Below are positions 23,550 to 52,200 of a DNA stretch of 64,000 nucleotides, piece by piece. Under the pieces are notes generated by a model. The model had not been told where the DNA came from. It was given only the letters and a program-made list of their open reading frames with translations, and searched no databases. Position 1 is the first letter of the stretch; the number at the start of each line of letters is the position of its first letter. The DNA comes from Xiphias gladius (taxonomy: Eukaryota; Chordata; Actinopteri; Istiophoriformes; Xiphiidae), in the NCBI RefSeq assembly GCF_016859285.1, contig NC_053417.1:26296206-26360205 (forward strand), given 5' to 3'. Made by a program: the position numbers and the translations under genes.

Positions 23550-24030
23550 ACTGCAGTCCCGTGCAAAAGTCTCAGGCACGGTTTGATGTTTAGATTCGTA
23601 TCCATCACACGACTCCATCGGGGAGGTGCCTGATCGGACCCAAATTCATCCTGCGGCAGGACACAACGACCCCAAACATACAGCTTAATGACTCTGTCAT
23701 TAAGAACTAAGAGGAAGAGGGAGTCCTGCAATAGGTGGTCTGGCCCCCACACATCCTGATCTCGACATCATGGAGTCAGTCTGGGATCACGTCACAGTTC
23801 TCCTAAATCCACAGGAGAACTGCGGTAAGTTCTTGTTCCTGTAGCCGGCAACCTACCTGCCAAGTACCTTGAAAAACTGTGTGGTCACACCAGATATTAA
23901 TTTGATTTAGTTTTTTTTTTTTTCTCATTACAGCACCTTGTATGAGGATAATTGGTAAATAAAAACTGTCTGTGACAATATTTTTTAAAGCATCCTAAAT
24001 TTACCTTTTGTGCCAGAAAGGTTTGCACAG
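23550..24030 (+). pseudogene. degenerate Tc1/mariner transposase relic
   Basis: Inverted ends resemble each other: 'cgtgcaaaagtctcaggcac' at 23562 against the complement of 'tgtgccagaaaggtttgcac' at 24010. Inside, 'acgaccccaaacatacagc' encodes the Tc1 catalytic phrase NDPKHTA. Further on, 'catcatggagtcagtctggg' resembles the usual DLNPIENLW region. Reading frames are broken several times, so it is inactive. Only about 480 bp remain of a normal 1.3-1.6 kb element. Confidence 0.75.
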
Positions 24031-24192
24031 TAATGTACACTTGCCGCACCATTCATACAAAATTCCACGTGACAGTGAACAAACTCCTTGTACAAATAAA
24101 TCAGCATCACAGAAGACTAAAATGTGGTGGAACAGTCGGGTCGCTCCCCGCCGCAGCTTTTTAACAAACGTCCGCTCGAACCGACGCTCGAC

Positions 24193-40388
<16,196 letters not shown>

Positions 40389-40760
40389 TTTGTTCGTCTC
40401 CTCACACTCTGTTCAAACTCGTGCTGTTGTTTAGTTTCCCCCCCCCGCTTCCTTGTCGTTTCCAGTGAACTTTGAGAAGAGCAGGAGCGTCCGGCGGGTT
40501 GGACATCGTCCCCCTGCGAGCGAAGGTGTTGACTCACCGGGCAGGTAAGTGAGGACGAGGGGGGGGGGGGGCACCTGGGACCGCCTGAGGACAAAGTCAC
40601 ATAAAACGTGTGACTTTGACCAGTGAACCCGTTGTTTCTTCGGTTTTTCTGCCCACGTGACCCGGTTTATACGGTGAAACACTCGGAGCTGATCCTGGAC
40701 CTGGATCCCGGAAAATTTACCGATTATCAAAATAAAAGAGATGTAAACCGGGTTTTTTTT
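40389..40760 (-). promoter_or_regulatory. slc11a2: slc11a2 promoter region with E-box/HRE-like and palindromic motifs
   Basis: Directly upstream of the start exon. Contains a 10-bp-arm palindrome, CAAAGTCACA / TGTGACTTTG (40592-40618), a CACGTG core at 40654-40659 and ACGTG at 40606-40610. ACGTG is the hypoxia-response core, and SLC11A2 is a known HIF-2 target in mammals. Whether these sites are used here is inference. Confidence 0.45.
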
Positions 40761-41667
40761 TTTTGTTTTTGTTTTTTAAATTTGTCATTATTTATTTTTT
40801 ATTTATCGTAAACACACTTTAAACCCAGACATACGAATGTTTATTCACTCATCCATCACCGTCAAGTTATATGCTCTGTGTGAATACGAGGCTCTTTGCT
40901 CGTTTCCTTTCAAAATAAAAGTCCCAGCAAACCCCATGGTTTGTTTCCGGCTACATGTTTCAAAATAAACGCTTTGTTGGGACAGGAATAGATATATTTT
41001 TTTGATAAAAATGATAGTTTGTATCTGGGGCAAGGCCATTTGCGCGCTTAAATACTTAAAGTTTAATGAATGAAAACTGAAATCTCGAAAACCTAGCTAA
41101 TTATATTTTAGCAGAATTTGACAGTGGTGCCATTTCACTGCTCTCTGAGCCGTTATCTTTAAAGTGTGTGTGTAAAATAACAATACAGGTTTGATTACTG
41201 ATTAAAACTATTTTTAAAACCAAGCAGTGCATGAATGTGTTGCTATGTTTGACTATGGATTGGTTACTTAGGCAAGACATTGATTTAAGTAACTTAATGT
41301 AGTGATCCCTAACCTTTTTTCTTGTGGATCCCCCACAACAGGTCACATATCTATGCATATCTACGAGTTGTGAGCAGTTTAATAGAAAAGGGATTTTCCC
41401 TTCTCATACTGTTAATTTTCAGAGGCCTGAAGAGGTAAGATTGAATAGCAGAAATAGTATTTCACAGGGATACAAAAAAAAACAAAGATTAGAGAAAATA
41501 ACATAATGTTTTGTAGCAGAATACTCATCTGTAATAATCTCTCAAACCCCTTGTGGGAGTCTCGCCCCCTGGTTGGGAACCACTAACCTAATAGATTAAG
41601 GAACATCCTTTAGCTATGCATCTGTATTAATGCAATTATAACCCCAAACCAGCCAGGACTTTAGATC

Positions 41668-42004
41668 AGAGCTGAAACTATTAGTCGATTAGTCGACTGA
41701 AAGAATATTAATCTGCAACTATTTTGATTATCAATTCATCGTTTCAGCTGGTTCCAGCTTCTCAAATGGAAGAGTTTGCAGCATTTCTTTGTCATATTTG
41801 AATGTAAATAAAGCATATGAAGTACATAAAACATCCTTCAGATTTTGACCAGTTGGTCGGACAAAAAAAGGCATTTGAAGACGTCACCCTGGACGTTTTT
41901 CACCATTATTTAACATTTCGGTGATGAAACATTTAATCCATTGAGTGACAAAATAATCGGCAGATTAATAAATAACGAAAATAAGAGTTATTTGCAGCCA
42001 TATC
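41668..42004. repeat. AATCGATTA-type dispersed repeat, copy 3
   Basis: 'gagctgaaactattagtcga' at one end and 'gagttatttgcagccatatc' at the other, with 'gaccagttggtcggac' inside. Confidence 0.75.
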
Positions 42005-43184
42005 TGAAATGGACTGGAGTCAAGAATCTAAGTCACCCCGCATACACAGTCCAGCCCTCAAAAAATTAAAAAATAAAGTGTGTACAGCTATTGAATTATT
42101 TGGATTTGTCATATTTTATTTATCGATCATGTATTTTTTTAGATACATATAGACCCATCATGTTTTGCACGCTGGTTCAATGCCAGGAATAAAAAATCCT
42201 CCTTTATTCGTGTATTTTTTGCCTAAAAGTAGTCAAAATTAAAATATCTAGTCTAAAAATACCATAATCACTCTACTGTTTGTTAATTATTTTAAACTGT
42301 ATCATGTAATTACACTTATTCCCCCTCCCCCAATTTTCTCATAAGAAAATAAAGAGCACCTGACCTCCCCATCCCCAAATGTTCCTTTAATGTGTTGTTC
42401 TGTTAAAATATATCTCACAGTAGCCGCTGCGTAGCCACCGCAAGATGCAATAGCATGATTTCACACGAAATCAAAACAGTGGATACTGACTGGATTAAGA
42501 TGAGAAGATGACAAAAGAAACAACCACGCTGTTACCGGTTATCGTCTGGTTTGTTCCCTCTACATGGTCGAAAAAGAGGAGATGATAAGACATTCATGCA
42601 AAAAAAAAAAGACTCTAACATCATCTTGTGGTGATGCTTCCCTGAAGACGTGCAGTTTCCTCCTGCTGCGGCTGTTTTTACGCCCTCTAGTAGCAAGAAA
42701 GGAGTGTGTTTTCCTGTCATGTCCTACATAGAGATAAAATGGTCTCACACAGAGGGAGCGGGTAGCCAAAGACACCGAAACAGGCCACCGGGTGGCAACA
42801 CTGTCCGGGTCTGAAATGAACACAGGCAACGGGCTCTGAAAGCCTGTTGTTCAGTCATCCTCCTCCGACCCCGACGTGTGTTTTTTCCACAGACAGACAC
42901 TTTGACGGGCCACAAGCAGGAAAATCCCAGGTGCTTTCTAATAACATCAACCGTGGCTCCATTCCAGGAGAGTGCGACGGTGAGCCAGCGACCAAAAGAC
43001 GGCAGGACCCCGAAAAAAACCAAAGCAGCTACGTGGAATTCAGCCATCATTGATTTTATTATTTGCACTTGCGCTTTTCAAGCTGTGACCTGTCAAAATG
43101 TCTTCTGGGGGGGAAAAAAAGCCTGTTACTGCTTCATCTACTGTTTTTTGTCTCTGTTAGCGTTAGTTAGTCCAAGTTTTCACT

Positions 43185-43940
43185 CTTGCATTGAAATATC
43201 ACAACAGCCACTCTATGGATTGACACAAAATTTGACACAGACATTCATGGTCCCCAGATGATAAATCCGACGTGAAAAAAACTCCGGCCATCATGTGGCT
43301 GACATTTGGGGTTTTTGAGTGAAATGCCTGAATGACTAGTGGATGAATTGCCGTGAAGTTTTTGTAGAGACATTCATGGTGCCCAGAGGATGCACTCCAA
43401 CAACTTCGGTGATCCCTTAACATTTCATCTGGCACCATCATCAAGTCAAAATTTGCAGTAATAGTTTGGTTTATGACCAAATACCAGAAAAACTAGTCAC
43501 ATTCCTGTCGGCCTCAGCTGTTTTTTGTGATTAGCTCTGAACAGCATATGTTAGCATGCTAACACACTAAAGTAAGTTGTTAAATACGGTAACCAGTATA
43601 CCTACTAAACATCAGCACGTTAGCATTGTCATTGTGGATATGTTAGCATGCTAGAGTTAGCATCTAATTAACTTAATTAACTCAATCTAATTTTTTTTTT
43701 TTTTTTTCCTTTTAACAAAACATCAGGGTAAGAGAAGACATCGCCAAAAATGCGTGCGCACAGTACCAACCCAGATAACAGACTACAACCAACCAGCCAA
43801 TGTTAGCATGCTAAGACGCTAAACTACGTTGGTGAACATGGTGAACATTGTACCTGGTAAACATCAGCATGTTTGCATTGTCAGTGTGAGAATATTAGCA
43901 TGGTAGCATTAGCATTTAGCTAGAAGCTCAAAGCTGCTAA
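43185..43940. repeat. 'catggtccccag / gttagcatgcta' dispersed repeat, copy 2 (longest)
   Basis: 'cattcatggtccccagatga', 'caccatcatcaagtcaaaat', 'ttagcatgctaacacactaa' and 'catcagcacgttagcattgt'. The 'ttagcatgcta' end is repeated three times (43550-43660, 43801-43815, 43861-43920), split by a T run. Confidence 0.75.
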
Positions 43941-44226
43941 GCGTGGCTGTCGTGCATTTATACAAAGACTAATTTGTATAAATAAAGGATGAATGAATGA
44001 ATGAATTACATCATTTATGCTATTAAATGTCCCATAGTATCACTAAATGTTTGCTTGTTCCATTCTTACAGGAAGTCAACCTATTGTATCTGCGGTGCTC
44101 AAAAGTAAATTTATAGGGATCTTCTTGTACTTAATTACGTTCTGCATTCAGTAGTTTTATATTTTTTTAAGTAGATAACTAAAAACCATACCGTCCAAAC
44201 TATAAAGAGCTGCAAATATTGCTCTG

Positions 44227-44605
44227 AGCTAGGGGCTCCAACTAGTGATTTTTTTTTTCATTATCAGTTAATCTGCGAAATATCTTCTCAAATAATCAAT
44301 TTATCGTTCAGTCTATAAAATATCAGAAAATAGTGACAAAAGAGCGGCACAGTTTCCCCGAGCTCCAGGTGATGTCTACAAATGTTTTGTTTGTTTCTGA
44401 CCAACGGCTCAAAACCCCAAAATACTCAGTTTGCAATGATATAAAAGCAGCAAATCATCACGTTGGAGAAGCTGAAACCAGAGAATGACTGGAGTTTTTT
44501 TTTCTTTGCTTCAGAAAGACTGAAACAATTATTTAACCATCAAAATAGTTGATGATTAATATTCTGTCGATCCACTAATCGATCAACTACTCGTCGCAGC
44601 TTTAC
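44227..44605. repeat. AATCGATTA-type dispersed repeat, copy 4
   Basis: 'tcattatcagttaatctgcg', 'caaatgttttgtttgtttct' and 'gtcgatccactaatcgatca'. Confidence 0.75.
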
Positions 44606-45872
44606 TCAAATTAAATTAAATCAAATCAAATCAAATCAAGTTAAATCAAATGACATCTATCAGGATCTGCTTGCTAGGGGTTTCAGTCAGTTTATACGAT
44701 TTAGTAAATGAAAAAAAAAAAAAAACTAATGTAAATAAAGGATGACCCCTTTTTATTTCCCTAAAACAACATTACCTCGTTACATTTTCACACCAGAAAA
44801 TGACACACTCAAACCTTGCACGCTTTTAGCCACAGGCGGGGTAAAGAAGAGACCGAGTGAGACTGATTAGTAAGAGATCATCTGATCCCCAGTTTTAATC
44901 CAATAGTTTACTTATTATCAAATCTGAATCAGCACACAGCAGCAACAATCTGTATTTTAGCTGAAACAGCTGTAATACACTGCCATTTGTCATGTTGACA
45001 AAAAGTTGGTGCAATGAAATCAGATGTTTTCAAAGTGTTTATTTTGGCAAGCACCATTCGAAATAGAGCAAATTTGTCATGTGCTTATGTTATGTGATGA
45101 AGAATAAAATTATATACCCATGCAAAATTCCCTGTGAAATGTACATACGCATCTTTATTGCAGAAAGGTTAAGTGTCACTGAAATCGTATTGATTTCTTT
45201 TTTTTAATTTTTTAATTTTTTCCTTTTTTTTTTTTTAACTTGTAATGACTTATTGTTGCGTTTTCTCCTCTGTGTCTCCCTCGTGTTTGTTTGTTTCAGT
45301 TTTCGGTCTATTTACCAGCATTGGTTAGCTCGTAGAAATTTTAAGATAATTATACATAGTTGTCTGGAAATGCTTGGCATGTATGGAGTTACACGATTTC
45401 CTCTAAAATCATACGGCCGTACAAAATCAAAGTGAGTAAAAAAAAAAACCACAAAAGAATAGATACAAATCAAACCAATAGGATCCAAAAACAAAAAAGA
45501 AAAATGTCTGTGCATCCTGATATTGAACTGGAAAAATCGTCTCATCATCTTGGATTAGGTTATAAATCCTGTTTACACCCCCCCCCCCTCACATTTCATG
45601 TGTGATGTCTCTTAATGCTTTTTCGTCTTTATTTTCATCAGTTCTTAATTATTGAAAAGGAGCATCTGGCTTCCTTTTGTTGTACGAAACAAGAGGACAA
45701 ATCCTCAAGTGTGTGCTGTCTGTTGATGCTCCGGGCATCACTCAGCTCCTCCCAGGACTCCTGTTGCCTACGTGAGTCTTTAGTATTTAATGTTAGGTCC
45801 GCAAGTCCCCCCCACTCATTTACATCTGGACGCGAAGACGCGGTCCCTCCCGTCGCGCGGGCCCGGTCCGGC

Positions 45873-46204
45873 TCATACGGTGGTGACCCTCATCACCACC
45901 TCCCGGTTGGCGGCGGCGCTGATCCGCGGGTCGTTGGGCCTCAGTTGGCTCAGGATGTGCAAGATGGTGTACCCGCAGTGGTGGTTCAGAATAGTTCTTA
46001 GCCTCCTGCTCTGTCGCGCACCGCTGCTGCTGGCCAGGCCGTGGGGGTTGCCGCGAGAGCCGCGAGCCCCCGTCTTACTGCTCGAACTCACCGGGTCACC
46101 CAAGTCCTTTGATTTCTCATAGTTCAGTACTTTCCACTGCTGATTGACAGCCTGCCATCGTTTGAAGATTCGATACACCGACGATCCCTCGTGGATGATG
46201 AGGC
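45873..46204 (-). CDS. marchf9: marchf9 coding exon 4 with stop
   Basis: 332 bp, acceptor TTCTGCCCAG. Encodes [20 protein letters not shown], a Ser/Arg/Gly-rich linker, [18 protein letters not shown] and [11 protein letters not shown]. Confidence 0.95.
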
Positions 46205-49200
46205 CTGGGCAGAAAAAAAAAAAAAGGAAGAAACAGGGTGAAGGACGGTGCACGGAGGCCGATGAATTCCCACGGCTTCACATCAAATATTATGCTAAAA
46301 GCGCCCGCGGGCCGCGATCAGCATCGTAGGTAGGAATCTCGCCCGTGGATGAGAATAGACAGTTGGCAATAATCACGGGGCAGATATCTGATGCCATCTG
46401 TTCTCGGTGTTGTCTTTCACAGGCAGCTCACAGTTACACGTGAACAGTCAACCAGGTTGCGCTTTGAAAACAGAATCTGTTGTTCTCGGCGATATCATCA
46501 AAATTTGCCCGCCTTTTCTCCTACCTATGCACCATCTGCTTATTTAGTTTTGGATTTTTTTGTATGACCTTACAGTACATGTTTTCTCCTCACCATGTTG
46601 GTTTGTCCTTGCATAACACAACCGATGTTTATTAATATTTTTGTTGTTGCAAAGCGCGTCCTGCTTTCTTTGCTACTCTTCTTGTTGCATAATGCATCTC
46701 TCCATGCTCTCTCACCTCGGCCTTCTACTACGTTCATCTTTTCCTGTGATATTCTTACACAATGCATCCACAACTGCTGCGGATACGGCTATTTATAATG
46801 CTGCTGTTTGTGCGTGCCGGTGTCCGTCCTTTACCTATGCAGACGATGTCCATGAAGCCGTACATGCCGTAGCAGATTTGGAAGAGCAGGTCCTGACGCT
46901 GCCACTTGGCCGAGGGGCTGAGGGAGGACCAGATGAGCCAGGAGATGCTGGCAATGAGGAACAGGGAACCCAGAATAATGGCCGCTATCTGCACCTTCTC
47001 AATCACTGTCAGAGAGATGGCCTGCCACTGGAAAGGAGAAAGGTGTGTAAATCAGTGGTGGAAGAAGGACTCAGATCCTTTACCTGAGCAAAAGCACCAG
47101 TACAACAGTGTAAAAATACTCATTCAGATTTCTGCTTAAGTCCTGGTTCATTTTGATTCATTTCTGATGACACACTACGCATCCTTTTTTCTCTTCTTCA
47201 TCCCCTTTTAAACCGGCCTTACCCCACATTCATGGTACCGTTTTTCAGCACAAACTCAGCTACAAAATCTGACTCCTCATTTTGTCAATTTAACAAAGTA
47301 TAGAGCTGCCAGGAAACCAAACTACAGGAAAAACGACAATAATGACACAGCAACCCATGAAAATGTGCTAATCAGTCAAAATATTATTATAGAACAGTTC
47401 CAGGTTGTAAAAATATACTGTTACACTATGTATACACAGAAAAAAATGTAAGATATAAAGTTATAATACAAACTATTTACATGTATTGGTGATTATATCC
47501 CATCTTTTTGTGCCTTTTTCATTGAAAGTCTATGTGTGCCTGTAAATCACTCAAAATATGGTTGTCTCAGCTTGTTCTCTACACGGTATATAAATAAAGT
47601 TATGTCACTATGAACAAAACCCTGGACTTCAGACGTTAAATGTTCAAGTACTGAAAATGAAAGTACTCATTCAGCGGAAAAATGACATTATTCCGTGGGT
47701 AATAGTGATGCATCAGTGTGTAAGCAGCATTTTACTGTTGCAGCTGCTCAAGGTGGAGCTGGTTTATCTGCTTTATATACGGTCAGATAGATTAGTCCAG
47801 TGGTTCCCAACCCAGGGATCGGGCCCCTCCGAGGGGTCACAAGGTAAATCCGAGGGGCTCTGAGGTGGTTAACAGGAACTTCTGCTTGAGATATTGTTGA
47901 TCATTTTTACCTCCTTGGGCCTTGAGCAGTTATTCAAATTAAACCATCTGAGAAGTTTAGAGGAGAGAATGTCTCATCGGTGAAACCGGTAACAACTCAT
48001 ACACATTTGAAACATGACAAGGGGCCACAAACAGACGCCGAGGGGCCATACGGCAAAAAGCCTGGGAACAACGGGCTTAATGTTTAAATCTTTATCTTAA
48101 AAGCAGCTGCAGAAGGACAATGTTTCTGTCTGAGGTGTTGGGGAGTAGAAGCATACAGCTGCATACAATGGAAATACTATAAAGTAGAAGGTACAGCACT
48201 CGAGTAAATGTACCTTGTTACTTTCAACCACTGGTCTTCATTATATCTCACCAGACAGAAAAAAAACCTACATGTATGAGGACCTGATGTGTACGCACGT
48301 TAAAAAATATGTCAGACACACAAACAAACACACACATGCATCAACACACACACGGCACCTCCTCAATAGGTTTTAGAACCGTTGGCTGCCTCTGAAAGAG
48401 GAGGACAGAAGGAGAGTGACGCAGAGGGAAAAATGCGTCAGCCCGATCTGGCAAACAGTCCCCACAGCAGCGCCGCGAAGGCCCAACATTTAAAGGGTGT
48501 CGGGTCCCATAAAGCAGCAAGTTTTTTTGGACGTTGTGTATGTTATTACGAAAAGTTCTGTCGGCGGCGACTTCCTCCCTCCGTGCGATAACATCTCCCT
48601 GCCTGACTCAGGGGTGAGTTTAAAACCCAGTAACGCCCCGCGGAGCCGAACAGCGTTTGCACGTCGACAAGGAGTTTGCATATTCACACACTGTCGTCAC
48701 GTTGTTTACGTGATGCCCATCCAGTACCCAGAATCCCCAGCTAAAGCATGTTGGCTGTGTTTTTCGTAAGAAAACTGATGAGGGGACTTTCTGCCAAACT
48801 CAGACCGAACAGAGCCGCGCTGTGCCGGCCTGCACACTCACATGTGCAGCGTGAGTCAGATTCATCCGGACGGGCACCGTATCAATGCCGCAGCAGCTTT
48901 TTGGTTTCCAAATTCTGCACAGCCTCGTTTTCCCAAAAGAATGTTTCAATCTTTCTTGCTAAAATCTGTATCTCAGCGGCCGGTGTTGCTGTTCGTGTGT
49001 GGTGCAGATTCCCTTCACGTTACCTGCAGAGGGTTCTTGGTGCTGATGGCCAGGACCTGGTACTTGAAGTAGCAGAGCTCGCAGCTCCAGGAGCCTCTCT
49101 CGCTGATCCAGCGGATGAGGCAGGGCTGGTGGGTGCAGCGCACGGAGCCGTCGCAGCGGCAGGGGCTCAACAGCTCGCCCTGCAGGACAGACAGGGACAA

Positions 49201-52200
49201 CGCAGCGGGAAACGAATTCAGCGGGAAAAACACAAATATTATTCAAATACTTTCAAAAGTGAATTCTGTTCTAACCTCCGTGAGTGACATAAATGGATCA
49301 TGATCACTTAGAGAGCTGTAGGGGAGAGTGCAAACGGAGCGTTTATCGTTGATCCTGATTTAAATTCATGGTCAAAGGGACCGTACGAAAGTTACTGTAG
49401 TGGGGAGGAGAGCCGAACCTTGTGTTTCGCTTTTTGAAAAAAGCAACACCCATCGCAGTGTGATTGATATTTTCTTTGGACCCTCCTCTTGAAGTAGGAA
49501 AAAAAAAAACACCCTTAACCCCAATAAATAGTTAAACAGAAATGAACTTGTACGACTCTTTTAAAGGAATAGTTCGAAATTTGGGGAACTACACTGATTC
49601 GCTTCATCAGTCTTCTCTCTCAGGAAGAAAGCAAAGAATCGTATTTCCCAAAATGCCAAACCCTTCCTTTAACCATTAACGGGTAAAAGAGGGGAAGCGT
49701 AAAGAATTCAAGATGTGTCCCTTTTACCCAATAAAACCACATAAGGCCACTCTCATTATTTGAAGCAGTAAAGCACCAGGACAGCCGATGGAAACTATGC
49801 TTAACTCCTGTTCAGTTTTACAGGCCAGGTGATACATACTGTATAAACAAAGCTCTAAGTGTCTTGGTTACAGTTTGGTTGATTGTGTGAGAACAGGCTA
49901 TAAATGTGGGCGGAATTGGTCACATTAGTAACATGCTATAAACAGCCACAATCCCAACGTTTCATCGCACTTCGGTGATCAGCAGAACAACTGGCAACGT
50001 CTGCCGCTGAACTTGCGTTGTAGGGGAATTTTATACGACGCACTTATTTCTACCGAAGCTCCGCTTTTCCGTTATGATGCAGAATAAAGGAGCGAATATA
50101 CAAATAAGCACCCCTCACCCAAAAATTGTAATACCCTCCCCCTTCCCCTCCCAATCATTTTCACACAGTCCCTAAGAGACAGGCGAAGGTGGCTTTTGGG
50201 CCAAATCCACTGTCTCTTCAGCACCACGGCAGCACATGAAGTCTGTTGGCACATTAAGTTTGACCACATTCAGGCTGTCACCACCATTCAACGTCAAAAA
50301 CATCCATTCGGTCAGACAGCTTAAAAGTCTGATGGCACGTTCTGCAAAATCCTCATTTCCCTCAACGGAAAGCAAAACAAAAACAGACAGCTGAATGGAA
50401 ATTTTCAAAACGACAGCGTTCGGGGGAGAGATGTCGGAGTGAATCGCCAGTGAATCAGTGAATGGGCACGGCTTGATGCGAGGCCCAGTTGGCGAAGGGG
50501 GGCCTGTAGAGCACTCGACAACAACAGCAGGCAGAGGCGAGGCTTCAAGGGCAGGCGGGTGAGGGAGAGAAGAGGCCCCGAAGCCTGACGACGATTCACA
50601 CAAACTCCGAGCTAAACTCAGCCGACCTCAGAACAGACTTACACCTCTCAGCTGACGGAAACAGGTCTGGACGACATCAGACATACACACTGACTGTCAG
50701 GTAGGGGGGAGAGTTCGCTTCAGGGTTGCTGAACTCGAAGGTTGTGATTTTGAAAATCAGAAAACTGTTTGCTGTACTGGAGGAATGATATAAAACAGGG
50801 GTGAAATTGGAAATGAATTTTGGGACATGCACTGACGCCTCTCTCATGTCTGTGTGCTAAAAAAAAAAAGCCATGCAGCTACAGCCAGGAGATGGTTGGC
50901 TTATCTGAGCACAAACACTGAAAACAGCTAGCCCGGCTCTGTCCACAGGTAACCAAATCTACCTGGCACCACCTCTGAAGCTCACTAATTAACACCGTAT
51001 ATGTCATTCGTTTGACAAGACTCCAGGAAGTCACTGCTCCTTGCCAAGAAATAGTCTGGCATAAAACCACAAATTGTTGCTTTTACACTTTGGTTTCTTT
51101 TTTTCCCTTTTTTTGAACGAACAAACTGGTTATGATGAATTCACGAGCTTTAGAGATGTTAGTCCGCTGACTTTGTTACCCTTTGGACGGAGCCAGGCTA
51201 ACCGTTTACCCCTCTTTCCAGCCTCCTGGCTGCGGCTTCCTATTCAACCGACGGCAGCTCGCTGCTTCTCTAACTCCCTGCAAGGGAGCAAATGAGCCTC
51301 TTTCCCGAAATGTCGCGCTAGTCCGGTAACCCCCGACCTGACAAAGTTACCTGGATTAGTCATTGTAATGTACAGCAAGCACTGAAATTCAATTGTAATC
51401 CCTTACATTGTTCTTAACTGGAAAAGTAGTCGCGTTACTGCCCCACACTGCTTGTTACCACGGCCAGATCATCCTCCTGAGGGCCCCCGGGAGGGCAAGT
51501 CTGTTGTTGGGCCCCTGTTGGCCCCAACTATACATGGTAGTTTCATTATTTCCTCAGGAAGCCCAGAAGGCAACAAGTACTCTAGAGCTGAAATGATTAG
51601 TTGATTAATCGATTAGTTGATTGGCAGCAGTTCCAGTGTTTTTCAAACTAAAGAAATTCCCCGGTACCAGCTTGTCATATGTGAGCATATTTGTTGGTTT
51701 ACGGGTTTCTATGATAGTAAACTCAACATTTTGGGGGTTTTTGACTGTTGGTCGGACAAAATGAAGCAACTTGAATATGTAAACTTGGGCAATTTTCTGA
51801 CGTTTCTGTCCAATAAACAACTAAAATGATAATTAAAGAAAATAACTGTCAGATGTATTGCTGATGAAAATAGTTGCTGCCCTCAGCCTTACAGTTTTCG
51901 TACGATTGGAATAACATGTTACCGGAGACCTCCTGTGCGCTAATTAACAAAAACGGCGCGAAAGACCGTCAAGGTCTTAGAGCTACATTTTGACACAGAG
52001 TCGTTCTTTGAGACTTGGGGCCAAAAGACGGAGGGTGGAGTAACCAGTTGTAGTTGATATGCTCCTGCAGTGGTGCAAATTTCTGACATATCAGCTATTA
52101 ATCAAATGCTATGGACGGAAATAGAGTGGAGTAAACCTGGGGCTCTTAGAGCGCCTGGCCCGTTGCCCACTTCGCCCGGCTGGTAATCCAACCTCGCTTA

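Larger units (their letters stand above)
19261..24192. other. spacer between ctdsp2 promoter and slc11a2 stop codon
   Basis: No recognised coding exon. Holds an (AAAC)n tract (19275-19301), (TG)n followed by a G run (19612-19666), (CA)n at 22153-22170, (GA)n at 22594-22625, a CpG-rich block with a donor-like site (22720-23072), the GTTGC pentamer array (22939-22966), a dead Tc1/mariner element (23550-24030) and the slc11a2 3' UTR next to 24192. ORFs near 20761-21654 show no family resemblance I recognise. Confidence 0.5.
40761..45872. other. spacer between slc11a2 promoter and marchf9 stop codon
   Basis: No coding exon recognised. Filled with dispersed repeats: hAT-like 'gggaaccact' sequence at 41300-41590, AATCGATTA-type at 41668-42004 and 44227-44605, the 'catggtccccag' family at 43185-43940, and poly-T/A runs at 43692-43708 and 45198-45238. 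A minus-strand AATAAA near 45629-45634 would suit the marchf9 3' end. Confidence 0.55.

Noticed and set aside
23000..24192. Iron-responsive element in the slc11a2 3' UTR
   Set aside because: No CAGTGN on the minus strand with 5-bp pairing arms was found just past the stop codon. The 'cagtg' near 24073 is on the plus strand.
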